A stretch of 64,000 nt of DNA, from NCBI RefSeq assembly GCF_015751765.1, contig NZ_JADOTX010000001.1, positions 3,658,001 to 3,722,000 on the forward strand, written 5' to 3'. The position numbers and the translations under genes were made by a program. The notes under the pieces are model-generated. The model had not been told where the DNA came from. It saw nothing but the letters and a program-made list of their open reading frames with translations, and made no database searches. This DNA is from Micromonospora ureilytica (GTDB taxonomy: Bacteria; Actinomycetota; Actinomycetes; Mycobacteriales; Micromonosporaceae). Every line of letters starts with the position of its first letter. Positions within the stretch are counted from its first letter, which is position 1. This document shows, piece by piece, positions 32,904 to 41,634 of this stretch.

Positions 32904-35198
32904 TTGTCAAGGCACTCCGGCGGTTCCGGTGAATTGCCGCTCGACGACGAGATCGGTCGCGAGCAGGAGTACGTCTCGATGCTCTACAACCGGCTGGACG
33001 AGCTGCGTGACCAGGCCGCCCACCGGCTCACCGCCGAGCTGCACAACACCGGCGGCACCCTCCAGGACCGCTCGCAGCGCGACAGCTCGGTAGCGATGTA
33101 CGCCGATCAGGTCGAACAGTTCTCCGCCGTGGAGAACGGGCTCTGCTTCGGCCGTCTCGACGGAGACGACGACTCCCGCCGCTACATCGGCCGGATCGGC
33201 ATCTTCGACACCACAGGTGACTACGACCCGCTGCTGATGGACTGGCGGGCCCCCGCCGCCCGCCCGTTCTACCTCGCCACCGCCGCCAACCCGCAGGGCG
33301 TACGCCGTCGCCGGCACCTGCGCACCCGGCAGCGCAAGGTGACCGGGCTCAACGACGAGGTGTTGGACATCGACACCGCCTCCCCCGGCGCCCACGAGGA
33401 GCTGACCGGTGAGGCGTCGCTGCTCGCCGCGCTCAACGCGGGGCGTACCGGCCGGATGCGCGACATCGTCGAGACGATCCAGGCCGAACAGGACGAGGTC
33501 ATCCGCGCGGAACTCCCGGGCGTCATGGTCGTCCAGGGCGGCCCCGGCACCGGCAAGACCGCTGTCGCGCTGCACCGGGCGGCGTACCTGCTCTACACAC
33601 ACCGTCGCGAACTCTCCAGCCGTGGCGTGCTGCTGGTCGGCCCGAACGCGACCTTCCTGCGCTACATCTCCCAGGTGCTGCCGACGCTTGCCGAGACCGG
33701 CGTGCTGCTGCGTACCCAGGGTGATCTATTTCCCGGGGTGAGCGCCCAACGGGCCGAGCCGGCCGAGACCGCGGCGCTCAAGGGCCGGGCGGTGCTGGCC
33801 GAGGTGTTGGCGCTGGCCGTACGGGACCGGCAGTGGGTGCCGGACGAGCCGTTGGAGATCGAGGTCGAGCGGGAGACGCTGACCCTCGACCCGGAGATCG
33901 TGCGCGCCGCCCGGGACCGGGTCCGCCGCGCCGACCGACCGCACAACCTGGCCCGCGCGCTGTTCGACGTGGAGATCGTGCACGCGCTCGCCGACCAGGT
34001 GGCCGAACGCATCGGCGCCGACCCGCTCGGCGGGGACAACCTCCTCGACGAGGCGGACCGGGCCGAGATCCGCCGGGAGTTGCGCGAGGAGTCGGAGATC
34101 CAGGCGGCCCTCGACCGCTTGTGGCCGGTGCTCACCCCGCAGCGGCTGCTCGCCGACCTGTACGCCGACCCGGACCGGATCGCCGCCGCCACGCCGATGC
34201 TCAGTGAGGACGAACGGGCGCTGCTGCGACGCGAGCGCGGTGGCTGGACGCCGGCCGACGTCCCCCTGCTGGACGAGGCCGCCGAGCTGCTCGGCGAGGA
34301 CGAACGTGCCGCCGCTGCCCGGCGGGACCGCATCCGCACGATGGAACGGGAGTACGCCGAGGGCGTGCTGGAGATCGCCAGGGGTTCCCGCTCGATCGAC
34401 GTCGAGGACGAGGCCGAGGGCGGTGAGATCCTCGGCGTGACCGACCTGATCGACGCGGATCGGCTGCTGGAACGGCAGGAGGAAGCCGACCGGCTGACCA
34501 CCGCGCAGCGAGCCGCCGCCGACCGCACCTGGGCGTTCGGCCACGTCATCGTGGACGAGGCGCAGGAGCTGTCACCGATGGCCTGGCGGCTGCTGATGCG
34601 CCGCTGCCCGAGCCGGTCGATGACGATCGTCGGGGATGTGGCACAGACCGGCGCGCTCAGCGGCACGCCCTCCTGGGCGGACGCCCTCGCCCCGTACGTC
34701 GAGCAGCGGTGGCGGCTCACCGAGCTGACCGTCAGCTACCGCACTCCCGCCGAGATCATGGCGGTCGCCGCCGACGTACTGGCCGAGATCGACCCGGCGC
34801 TGCGGCCTCCGCGCTCGGTGCGGGAGAGCGGCGTACCCCCGTGGGACCGGACGGTGCCCGACGGGCGGTTGGCGGCGGAGCTGGTCGCCGAGGCCACCCG
34901 GGAGGCGGCCGGGCTGACCGAGGGCCGGCTCGGGGTGCTCGTGCCGGCCGGCCTGGTGGGCGAGTTGGGCGCTGCGGTGACCGCCGCCCTGCCCGAGGCC
35001 GCCGTCGGCGAGCATCCGGAGCTGGAGAGCCGGGTGGTGGTGTTGACAGTCGCGCAGGCCAAGGGGTTGGAGTTCGACTCGGTGCTGGTGGTCGACCCGG
35101 ACCGGATGGTGGCCGAGTCGCCGCGCGGGCGCAGCGACCTGTACGTGGCCCTCACCCGCGCCACCCAACGCCTCGGCGTCCTCCGCCCCGCGAGCTGA
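32904..35198 (+). CDS. helD: HelD-like SF1 ATPase (RNA polymerase-associated)
   Basis: This 764-residue protein starts at TTG 32904 behind GGGAGACGGC. The N-terminal part (EIGREQEYVSMLYNRLDELR) is a predicted coiled coil like the arm of HelD proteins. It is followed by YIGRIGIFDTTGDYDPLLMDWRAPAARPFY. Motif I is GGPGTGKT near 212-219, motif II VDEAQE near 549-554, motif III GDVAQTG, and the C-terminal motifs AQAKGLEFD and YVALTRA. HelD proteins recycle stalled RNA polymerase, and some confer rifamycin tolerance. Class assignment needs alignment. It has its own promoter and a structured leader, with a large palindrome after the stop. Confidence 0.82.
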   Translation: MSRHSGGSGELPLDDEIGREQEYVSMLYNRLDELRDQAAHRLTAELHNTGGTLQDRSQRDSSVAMYADQVEQFSAVENGLCFGRLDGDDDSRRYIGRIGIFDTTGDYDPLLMDWRAPAARPFYLATAANPQGVRRRRHLRTRQRKVTGLNDEVLDIDTASPGAHEELTGEASLLAALNAGRTGRMRDIVETIQAEQDEVIRAELPGVMVVQGGPGTGKTAVALHRAAYLLYTHRRELSSRGVLLVGPNATFLRYISQVLPTLAETGVLLRTQGDLFPGVSAQRAEPAETAALKGRAVLAEVLALAVRDRQWVPDEPLEIEVERETLTLDPEIVRAARDRVRRADRPHNLARALFDVEIVHALADQVAERIGADPLGGDNLLDEADRAEIRRELREESEIQAALDRLWPVLTPQRLLADLYADPDRIAAATPMLSEDERALLRRERGGWTPADVPLLDEAAELLGEDERAAAARRDRIRTMEREYAEGVLEIARGSRSIDVEDEAEGGEILGVTDLIDADRLLERQEEADRLTTAQRAAADRTWAFGHVIVDEAQELSPMAWRLLMRRCPSRSMTIVGDVAQTGALSGTPSWADALAPYVEQRWRLTELTVSYRTPAEIMAVAADVLAEIDPALRPPRSVRESGVPPWDRTVPDGRLAAELVAEATREAAGLTEGRLGVLVPAGLVGELGAAVTAALPEAAVGEHPELESRVVVLTVAQAKGLEFDSVLVVDPDRMVAESPRGRSDLYVALTRATQRLGVLRPAS

Positions 35199-35213
35199 CC
35201 CACCCTCTGAGTC

Positions 35214-35268
35214 GATCATGAGGTTGACGTGGACTGTGATCTTCCACAGCCACGTCAACCTCATGATC
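35214..35268. repeat. Long perfect palindrome after the HelD-like gene
   Basis: GATCATGAGGTTGACGTGG and its exact reverse complement (19-bp arms) flank a 17-base loop that itself contains CTGTG/CACAG. It can act as a terminator, but the long AT-containing arms and the GATCATGAGGTT sequence resemble palindromic repeats I recall as dispersed in Micromonospora-type genomes. Confidence 0.7.
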
Positions 35269-35291
35269 ACGCCGCCTAGGGGCGGGTGGGG

Positions 35292-35720
35292 TTAGTCGTT
35301 TGGGGATCGCTCCCTGATGGACTTTGCTGGGCCGGTTGCTGAGGTGGACTGGTCGCTGGTGCCACCGCCCATCGGGGTGCTGAGGCCGCCAGTGGTGGCA
35401 TCGCCGGTCGTGGTCGGTGCGACAGTGCCCCGGTGCCGCTCCGGCTGTCGGGCCACCCGGCGTACGCTCGCCGGCCCGGCGGTGCCACCGGTGGTGGTCA
35501 CCGCGCCCTGCCCGCCCACCGGGCCACCGTCGCGCAGCACCTGTGGGTCGATCCGTTCCTTCGCGGGATCGAACGGATCCTCGCGCTGGATCTGGCTCTC
35601 CACATCCGTGCGGGGCACCGTCACCTCGTCGAGGGCGCCCTTGCCGTACACGCCGCCGGCGATCCGATCCTCGGCCTCGCGGGCGGCGTCCTGCCGCATG
35701 TCGTCCTCACGCACGTCCAT
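35292..35720 (-). CDS. Small hydrophilic protein of unknown function
   Basis: This is about 142 residues from ATG 35720 (ATG 35699 is an alternative with GAGGAC upstream). The sequence is acidic and basic with no hydrophobic segment: MRQDAAREAEDRIAGG, VTVPRTDVESQIQREDPFDPAKERIDP, then a Thr/Gly-rich C-terminal half that looks disordered. I do not recognise the family. It diverges from the GDPD gene and ends close to the palindrome. Confidence 0.55.
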   Translation of the reverse strand: MDVREDDMRQDAAREAEDRIAGGVYGKGALDEVTVPRTDVESQIQREDPFDPAKERIDPQVLRDGGPVGGQGAVTTTGGTAGPASVRRVARQPERHRGTVAPTTTGDATTGGLSTPMGGGTSDQSTSATGPAKSIRERSPND

Positions 35721-35905
35721 CACCTCGCAGAAGCTGTGGAACTGACTGCGTGCCCGACCACCGGCCGACCAAACCCGGCGGGACCGGGAGGTCGTCCACG
35801 GCGGTTCACCGGCACGCCGCCCGCTGGCCGCCTGCCCGCAGCCCGAGATGTCCATGCTGTCCGGCGACCGGTGGGAAATGCCCGCCGGCAGGAGGGGATG
35901 ACAGC

Positions 35906-37948
35906 GTGCGCACAGTACGCCGTACCGCCGTCGCGGCCCTGGTGGCCGCGACGGTGACGACCGGGCTCGCGGTGCCCGCCCAGGCGAAGCCGCGACCGGA
36001 CCGGACATTCGACGTGCAGGCCCACCGGGGCGGCCTCGGGCTGCGGGTGGAGAACACCCTCGCCTCCTTCGGCAACGCCCTCCAGCTCGGGGTGACCACT
36101 CTCGAACTGGACGTGCAGATCACCGAGGACGGCCAGGCCGTCGTCACGCACGATCGGAAGGTGACCGGCACCAAGTGCGTCGACACCACAGCGGTGACGC
36201 CCGGTGACCCGGAGTTCCCGTACGTCGGGAAGTACATCAACACGCTCAGTCTGGCCCAGGTGCGCTCGCTCGACTGCGGTTCCAAGACGTTGTCGGACAA
36301 GCCCGGCCAGCTCGCCGTCCCGGGTGCCCGGATGCCGCTGCTGCGTGAGGTCTTCGCGCTTGTCAACCGCTACCGGGCGAAGGACGTGAAGCTCAACGTC
36401 GAGACGAAGGTCGAGGCCGGCGCGCCGACCGAGACCGCCCCTCGCGAGCAGTTCGTCCGGGTCACCGCGGGCGAGATCCGCGCCGCCGGGCTGCTCAAGC
36501 AGGTCACCATCCAGAGCTTCGACTGGGGCGCGTTGATGCGCATGCGTCAGGTCGAGCCGAAGCTGCCGCTGGTCGCCCTGACCAACTACGACTTCCTGCA
36601 GACCGGCCAGCCGGGTAAGTCGCCGTGGCTGGGCGGGCTGGACATCGACGACTTCGGTGGCGACCCGATCAAGGCGATCCGCAGCTTCGGCGCCAGCGCC
36701 TTCTCGCCGGTGCACGGGATGCCGCAGAACGGCACGGTCATCGACCCCGGCTACAAGCCGTACGTCACGAAGGAGATGGTCGCCCAGGCGCACCGCTACG
36801 GGATCAAGGTGATCCCGTGGACTGTCGACGACGTGCCGACCATGGCCAAGCTGATCGACGACGGTGTGGACGGCATGATCACCGACTATCCGGACCGGTT
36901 GCGCGGCCTGCTGGCGCAGCGCGGTTACCGGCTGCCGAAGGCGTACTCCGCGCCGTTCGACATCCAGGCGCACCGGGGCGGTCGGGCCACCCGGCCGGAG
37001 AACACGTTGCCGGCGTTCGCGAACGCGCTGTCCAACCGGGCCATCTCCACCCTCGAGCTGGACACCAACGTGACGGCCGACGGCAAGCTCGTGGTGCTGC
37101 ACGACCGCACCGTCAACGGGTCGCACTGCGTCGACACCGCCCCGGTGCGCCCGGGAGACCGGAAGTTCCCGTACGTGGGCAAGTCGGTGCACGAGCTGAC
37201 CCTGGCGCAGCTCAAGACCGTCGACTGCGGCACGAAGACGCTGCCCGAGCTGCCCGCCCAGGTGCCCGCGCCTGGTGCCCGGATCCCGACCCTGGACGAG
37301 GTCTTCGCCCTGGTGAAGGCGAGTGGCCGCACCGACATCGGGATGAACATCGAGACGAAGATCAGCCCGGTGGTGAACGACACCGAGCCGTACCGCAGCT
37401 TCACCCGCAAGCTCGTCGACGCGATCCAGCGGGCCGGCTTCACCAGCCGGGCCACCATCCAGTCGTTCGACTGGCGCACCATCACGTACGCCCGGCAGCT
37501 CGACCGGCGGATCGGCACGGTCGGCCTGGTCTGGCAGTACGGTCCGGCCGAGTGCACGACCCTCGCCGACGAGTGCTCGCTGGAGGCGGTCTACGGCAAC
37601 CCGTCGGTGAAGAGCCCGTGGACCGGTGGGCTGGACTGGTGGAAGTACCAGGACCTCGGCAAGCTGACCCGGGCCGCGGGCGCCGGCACGGTGTCCGCCA
37701 ACTGGCAGGTGCACGACCCGAAGCAGGGCACTGTCGCCTCGACCGACTGGTACCTGCGGGAGAACCCGGCATACTTCCACGGACCGGACGTTCGGACCCT
37801 GCAGACGCGGTACGACCTGAAGGTGATCCCGTACACCGTCGATGACGCGGCGGTGATGCAGCGGGTCATCGACCTCGGTGTCGACGGCATCATCACCGAC
37901 GACCCGGATCTTCTGGTGAGCGTGGCAAGGCGCAACGGGCTGCGCTGA
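35906..37948 (+). CDS. Secreted tandem-domain glycerophosphodiester phosphodiesterase
   Basis: This 680-residue protein starts at GTG 35906 (AGGAGGGG upstream), with a signal peptide ending near AQAKP (residue 30). It contains two complete GDPD domains of about 320 residues. Each has a DIQAHRGG or DVQAHRGG opening (catalytic His-Arg), R.ENTL, LELD metal ligands, HD catalytic His, ETK and a VIPWTVDD or VIPYTVDD near the end, with GVDG.ITD. GDPDs hydrolyse glycerophosphodiesters to glycerol-3-phosphate and an alcohol, or trim teichoic acids. Because both copies keep the active residues, both are probably active. A strong terminator follows. Confidence 0.9.
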   Translation: MRTVRRTAVAALVAATVTTGLAVPAQAKPRPDRTFDVQAHRGGLGLRVENTLASFGNALQLGVTTLELDVQITEDGQAVVTHDRKVTGTKCVDTTAVTPGDPEFPYVGKYINTLSLAQVRSLDCGSKTLSDKPGQLAVPGARMPLLREVFALVNRYRAKDVKLNVETKVEAGAPTETAPREQFVRVTAGEIRAAGLLKQVTIQSFDWGALMRMRQVEPKLPLVALTNYDFLQTGQPGKSPWLGGLDIDDFGGDPIKAIRSFGASAFSPVHGMPQNGTVIDPGYKPYVTKEMVAQAHRYGIKVIPWTVDDVPTMAKLIDDGVDGMITDYPDRLRGLLAQRGYRLPKAYSAPFDIQAHRGGRATRPENTLPAFANALSNRAISTLELDTNVTADGKLVVLHDRTVNGSHCVDTAPVRPGDRKFPYVGKSVHELTLAQLKTVDCGTKTLPELPAQVPAPGARIPTLDEVFALVKASGRTDIGMNIETKISPVVNDTEPYRSFTRKLVDAIQRAGFTSRATIQSFDWRTITYARQLDRRIGTVGLVWQYGPAECTTLADECSLEAVYGNPSVKSPWTGGLDWWKYQDLGKLTRAAGAGTVSANWQVHDPKQGTVASTDWYLRENPAYFHGPDVRTLQTRYDLKVIPYTVDDAAVMQRVIDLGVDGIITDDPDLLVSVARRNGLR

Positions 37949-37960
37949 CCCGTCGACCAC

Positions 37961-37996
37961 CCGATCGCCGGCCGGATTTTTCCGGCCGGCGATCGG
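37961..37996 (+). terminator. Strong terminator after the GDPD gene
   Basis: CCGATCGCCGGCCGGA and TCCGGCCGGCGATCGG are perfect 16-bp arms around TTTT, 13 bases after the stop. Confidence 0.85.
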
Positions 37997-38126
37997 CGTT
38001 ACCTGCTCGGGGGCCTCGGGTAGTCGGGGGGTGTCCCCGCCGTGAAAGCGAACCGTGCCGTGGCCGACACGCGGTAGCGGGGCGAGGGAATGCAGGTACG
38101 ACTCATCGCATCCTGAGGAGGACCAG

Positions 38127-38501
38127 ATGAGCACGCAGGCTGCTTCCACCCGGCCGATGAACCGGCCCATGAACGACCCGCAGAATCCCGCGTCGATGCG
38201 GGACATGCAGACTCAGCAGATGCCGTCCATGCGGGACGGACATCGAGACCCGATGCCGTCGCCGGGTACGGAGACCAAGCAGGCGTTCCTGACGACGGAA
38301 TTCTGGGTCTACGCCGCCGCGGTCGCGCTCGTGGTGATCGCCGCGTTCTGGAAGGGCACCACGGCCAACGGGTTGAACATCAACAACCCGAACCAGGCGT
38401 GGCTGTTCCTGACCATCCTGACCGGTGGTTACCTGGTCAGCCGTGGTCTGTCGAAGGCTGGCTCCGCGCGCCGGTCCGGCAGGGAACGCAACAAGCACTG
38501 A
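38127..38501 (+). CDS. Small two-helix membrane protein
   Basis: This 124-residue protein starts at ATG 38127 behind AGGAGGACC. The first 55 residues are Met/Pro/Gln-rich and polar (RDMQTQQMPSMRDG). Two hydrophobic helices follow (FWVYAAAVALVVIAAFW and AWLFLTILTGGYLVS), then a basic tail. This layout is common for small actinobacterial membrane proteins with no assigned function. It is a single gene with its own terminator. Confidence 0.75.
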   Translation: MSTQAASTRPMNRPMNDPQNPASMRDMQTQQMPSMRDGHRDPMPSPGTETKQAFLTTEFWVYAAAVALVVIAAFWKGTTANGLNINNPNQAWLFLTILTGGYLVSRGLSKAGSARRSGRERNKH

Positions 38502-38515
38502 CGCGTCACGCGTAG

Positions 38516-38553
38516 GACAGTGGCCTCCGGGAGGACTCCCGGAGGCCACTGTC
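38516..38553. terminator. Terminator hairpin between convergent genes
   Basis: GACAGTGGCCTCCGGGA and its reverse complement form 17-bp perfect arms around GGAC, followed by GTCGTTT on the plus strand. It separates the small membrane protein from the convergent Spo0M gene. Confidence 0.85.
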
Positions 38554-38569
38554 GTCGTTTGGGGACCGG

Positions 38570-39517
38570 CTACTCTTCGCCGCCGAAGTCGCCGAAGTCG
38601 CCCTCGAACGCGTCCTCGATCATCTCGCCGGCGACCATGCCGCCCGCGACGCCGAGCGCCGCCCCGGCCACCATGCCGCCCATGCCGTGCCCGCGGCTGT
38701 GTCCGTGCCCGTGGCTCGCGCCGTACTGCGAGCGCAGGCTGCCGTAGCGGGTCGTGGTCTCGCGCAGCCAGCCGTCGACGACCTGCGCCCAGTCCACCCG
38801 GTCAACGTCGGTGTGCGACACCTGGAAGCGACCGAAGGCGTCGTGCCCGGCGCTGAGGAACCCGCCGCGCTTGTCGCACTCCAGGATGACCTCCACACCA
38901 CGCTGGCTGGTCACGAAGGTCAGCTCGACCTCCCGGATCGTGCTCGCGTACTGCGGGGAGGCAAAGAACTCGATCTCCTGGTAGAACGGCAGCGTCTGCT
39001 GCACGCCCCGGATGTGACCACGCTCCAGGTCGGCGTGCTTGAACCGGAAGCCGAGTCGCTGGAACGCTTCCAGGATCCGCTCGTGCACCGGCAGCGGGTG
39101 CACCGCCACCTGGTCCAGGTCGCTCTTGTCGACCGCGCGGGCGATCGCCAACTCGGTGCGCAGACCCATCGTCATGCCGTGCAGGCGCTGGCCGTACACG
39201 TCGGTGATCGGGGTCTCCCACGGCACCGGCAGCTCGAACGGGATCGAGAGCTGCTGCTTCGGGGCGAGCTGGAGCGGACCGCTGACCACCATGCGGTGGA
39301 ACTCCATCGTGCCCGCGTACTCGGTGTCGTGTCCCTCGACCTCGACCCGGGTGACCAGGCCGATCACCACCTGCTCGATGGCTGCCTCAGCGTCGCCGCC
39401 GACGAGGTTGACCTGCCCGTCGAGGGTCAGGCCGGGGCGGGTGTTGGGGTTGGTCAGCACGGTGTCCACGCTGGGACCGCCCACGCCGAACGCGCTCAAC
39501 ATCTTCTTGAAGACCAT
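38570..39517 (-). CDS. spo0M: Spo0M-family sporulation control protein
   Basis: This 315-residue protein starts at ATG 39517 behind AGGAG. It opens MVFKKMLSAFGVGGPSVDTVL and continues with two arrestin-like beta domains typical of Spo0M: GLTLDGQVNLVGGDAEAAIEQVVIGLVTRVE and HRMVVSGPLQLAPKQQLSIPFELPVPWETPIT. The C-terminal region has a His/Gly-rich hinge (HGHGHSRGHGMGG) and a Gly/Ala-rich, acidic tail. In Bacillus, Spo0M influences sporulation entry and cell-division proteins. In actinomycetes the role is unclear. It is a single-gene unit. Confidence 0.88.
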   Translation of the reverse strand: MVFKKMLSAFGVGGPSVDTVLTNPNTRPGLTLDGQVNLVGGDAEAAIEQVVIGLVTRVEVEGHDTEYAGTMEFHRMVVSGPLQLAPKQQLSIPFELPVPWETPITDVYGQRLHGMTMGLRTELAIARAVDKSDLDQVAVHPLPVHERILEAFQRLGFRFKHADLERGHIRGVQQTLPFYQEIEFFASPQYASTIREVELTFVTSQRGVEVILECDKRGGFLSAGHDAFGRFQVSHTDVDRVDWAQVVDGWLRETTTRYGSLRSQYGASHGHGHSRGHGMGGMVAGAALGVAGGMVAGEMIEDAFEGDFGDFGGEE

Positions 39518-39713
39518 CGATACTCCTGTGCGACGCCGACCGCTCCAGGCTGGAGTCGGACGTTGACTCGAACGGCACCCTATCCAGCACCCCTGTGAGG
39601 TGGCTGTGAAGCGCCGAGCGACCGGCGCGTGTCGCTGGCGGCGCTTGATCCACTTGGCCGGCCGATGCCGCCGCCCGTTCACCGTCAGCGGGGGGCGGAT
39701 GTGAGTCGGTGAG

Positions 39714-39742
39714 CCTTTGGAGCTGATGTCGCAAACGAATCA
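39714..39742. repeat. Dispersed palindrome-family repeat, single arm
   Basis: The 29-bp sequence beginning CCTTTGGAGCTGATGTCGC is nearly identical to the arms at 50733-50761 and 50826-50854 (reverse). Here only one arm is present, between Spo0M and the DUF397 gene. Confidence 0.7.
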
Positions 39743-39903
39743 GGCGTTCGGCCTTCGCCATGCAGCGCCTTACGCTGTGCAGCACACCGGACCGGCGACT
39801 GGTCAGATCGTCGACGGCGGCGCGGGCGTCGAGCGCGGCCAAGGCCGAGCTTCCGCGCTGCCGCCTGCCGCCTGCCGCCTGCCGAAAGGTGGCACCAGCG
39901 GAG

Positions 39904-39982
39904 GTGATCGACTCGCACTCAGGGAAGTCGGGGTGTCCTGGTCGCGGTGACACCCCGACTTTCAGCAACTCGAGTCGATCAC
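39904..39982. repeat. Two-tier perfect inverted repeat
   Basis: Outer arms GTGATCGACTCG (39904-39915) and CGAGTCGATCAC (39971-39982) enclose inner arms AAGTCGGGGTGTC (39925-39937) and GACACCCCGACTT (39949-39961). It sits 4 bases after the DUF397 stop and could terminate that operon, but its two-tier design suggests a mobile-type palindrome. Confidence 0.7.
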
Positions 39983-39985
39983 GGA

Positions 39986-40198
39986 TCAGGGCGCGAAATC
40001 GCCGCCCTTCACCCCGTTGACGAAGGCCATCCAGCCGCCCGCCGGGTAGACGAGGGTCGCCGCCGCGCGATCCTTGCTGTCGCGCACCGCCACTCGGCCG
40101 GAACCATCCAGGACCGGCCCCGCCTCGACACAGCTACCACCGTTGCTGTCGCTCTTGGTGCTGATGTGCCAGGCGACATCGGGCATGCTCTCGCTCAT
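39986..40198 (-). CDS. DUF397 protein
   Basis: This 70-residue protein matches DUF397: WHISTKSDSNGGSCVEAG, VAVRDSKDRAAATLVYPAGGWMAFVNGVKGGDF. DUF397 proteins are almost always encoded next to an Scr1-like helix-turn-helix protein in actinomycetes; the pair behaves like a regulator and partner, sometimes described as toxin-antitoxin-like. Here its ATG overlaps the stop of the regulator (ATGA), confirming coupling. Confidence 0.9.
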   Translation of the reverse strand: MSESMPDVAWHISTKSDSNGGSCVEAGPVLDGSGRVAVRDSKDRAAATLVYPAGGWMAFVNGVKGGDFAP

Positions 40199-41058
40199 GA
40201 CGGTTCCTCCGCGATGCTCGTGATCAACTTCGTTGACTCGCTCTCGCTGAGCGCAGAGTCCAGCAGACGACCATAGGCACGAACAAAGCGCTCAGCCTTC
40301 GGCGACTCCAGGTAGAGGCGCCCTCCCAAAGACTCCACGTAGGCCACCGCAGGATACGGCTCTGGCAGACGAAATATCCAGAACGTGCCGTCGAGCCCCT
40401 GATGCAGGGCCGCGCCGAACGGCATGACTCTGATTGCCACGTTGCTCATTCGCTGCGCCTGCACCAAGTGGTGTAGTTGTCGCCCCCGCACCTCCGGCCC
40501 ACCGACCATTCGACGCAGCGCAGCTTCGTCGATCACCGCAGAAATCATGAGTGGGCGGCGTCGCCTCAGGACCTCCTGACGGGTCATCCGAAGCTCGACC
40601 CAGCGCTTGATCGTGCCCTCGGTAACTCCCGGTTCTGCCGCGTTACGAATCACGGCCTCGGCGTACTCCCGGGTCTGAAGCAACCCCGGAACCAGGGTGA
40701 GGTGGAAGCAGCAGACCTGCTCCGCGCGACCTTCCAGCCAGGGATATTCGATGAAGGAGGCGTCCACGACGTCGCCGTAGTCCTCGTCCCACCGGTCGGT
40801 GCGCCACACCTCCTCGGCAAGCGCCAGGAGGCGGGCCCGCTCGGCAGCGTGGTGAAATCCGTAGAGATCCAGCAGCGAGATCACATCACCCTTGCGAATC
40901 GGCCAGTCCGCGCGTTCGTACCGACCAAGCGCGGACATGTCTCGTTGCAGATGCTCTGCGACCAACTTCAACGTCATCCCCCGCTCCTCCCGCAGGGTCC
41001 GCAATTGCTGACCCAGCCATTGCGCGCGCAGGGTCCGGATGAACGGCTTGTGCGGCAT
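40195..41058 (-). CDS. Scr1-like helix-turn-helix regulator (DUF5753)
   Basis: This 287-residue protein has its start at ATG 41058 behind GAGAGGTGG. The N-terminal Xre domain is QLRTLREERGMTLKLVAEHLQRDMSALGRYERADW. The remaining 200 residues are the DUF5753 effector domain: IEYPWLEGRAEQVCCFHLTLVPGLLQTREYAEAVI and QLHHLVQAQRMSNVAIRVMPFGAALH. Such regulators are abundant in Streptomyces and relatives and pair with DUF397 genes. Specific targets are unknown. Confidence 0.9.
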   Translation of the reverse strand: MPHKPFIRTLRAQWLGQQLRTLREERGMTLKLVAEHLQRDMSALGRYERADWPIRKGDVISLLDLYGFHHAAERARLLALAEEVWRTDRWDEDYGDVVDASFIEYPWLEGRAEQVCCFHLTLVPGLLQTREYAEAVIRNAAEPGVTEGTIKRWVELRMTRQEVLRRRRPLMISAVIDEAALRRMVGGPEVRGRQLHHLVQAQRMSNVAIRVMPFGAALHQGLDGTFWIFRLPEPYPAVAYVESLGGRLYLESPKAERFVRAYGRLLDSALSESESTKLITSIAEEPS

Positions 41059-41385
41059 GGTCCACCTCTCAATATGTTGGCGACGTCCGCGTAGGAACCA
41101 TTGCTCCAGCTCAGAGTCACTGGAAACGTGGCCTTCGGGTGAGGTGATCGCCGGCCCCCGGGGACGCCCGGTGCAAACACGGCAACCGCGGCTGTGCCAA
41201 CAGCCGAGAAGGTGACGAGAGACGGCCTCGCGAGTGGCAGGCCCATACCGGCTCTCGTCGGGTCTCAACTAGAGCGTCGGGATGTGCGAATCCCGGCTCC
41301 GAACCGACTTGGACGAATACCTACCACGAAAATGGGCGCCCTCGCGACCCTGACTCACCCATCGAGCGACGACGAGAGGTGACCG
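41059..41385. other. Divergent intergenic region, no gene supported
   Basis: About 330 bp separate the Scr1-like regulator and the DivIVA-like gene. It should hold both promoters; GAGAGGTGACCG before 41386 is a clear ribosome-binding site. No strong operator or RNA was identified. Confidence 0.4.
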
Positions 41386-41634
41386 ATGCCCAGAGGCACG
41401 CTCTACGACGGCGGCGGGCTGCATCCGCGGCACGTCCGCGACCGGCAGTTCGCCACCGTCGGCTTCGGCCGACGGGGCCTGAACCCCGCAGAGGTACGAC
41501 GCTTTCTGCACCGCGTCGCGCTCGACCTGACCGCGCTGCACCACGACCTGGCCCAGCTCAGTGAGGAGAACGCCCGGATGAAGCGGGCGCTGCGTGTCCG
41601 GCAGAGTGCCTGGTCCGAGAGGCGTCGGCCGTGA
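41386..41634 (+). CDS. Short DivIVA-domain protein
   Basis: This 82-residue protein contains the N-terminal DivIVA lipid-binding type motif (FATVGFGRRGLNPAEVRRFLHRVALDLTALHHDLAQLSEENARMKRAL), with its coiled-coil start, but none of the long coiled coil of true DivIVA. DivIVA localises to curved membranes and directs polar growth in actinomycetes; a truncated form could bind DivIVA or the membrane only. It overlaps the next gene by four bases (GTGA), so the two are coupled. Confidence 0.8.
   Translation: MPRGTLYDGGGLHPRHVRDRQFATVGFGRRGLNPAEVRRFLHRVALDLTALHHDLAQLSEENARMKRALRVRQSAWSERRRP

Noticed and set aside
35720..38206. 828-codon minus-strand frame opposite the GDPD gene
   Set aside because: It is antisense to a clear tandem GDPD enzyme and has no recognisable motif.
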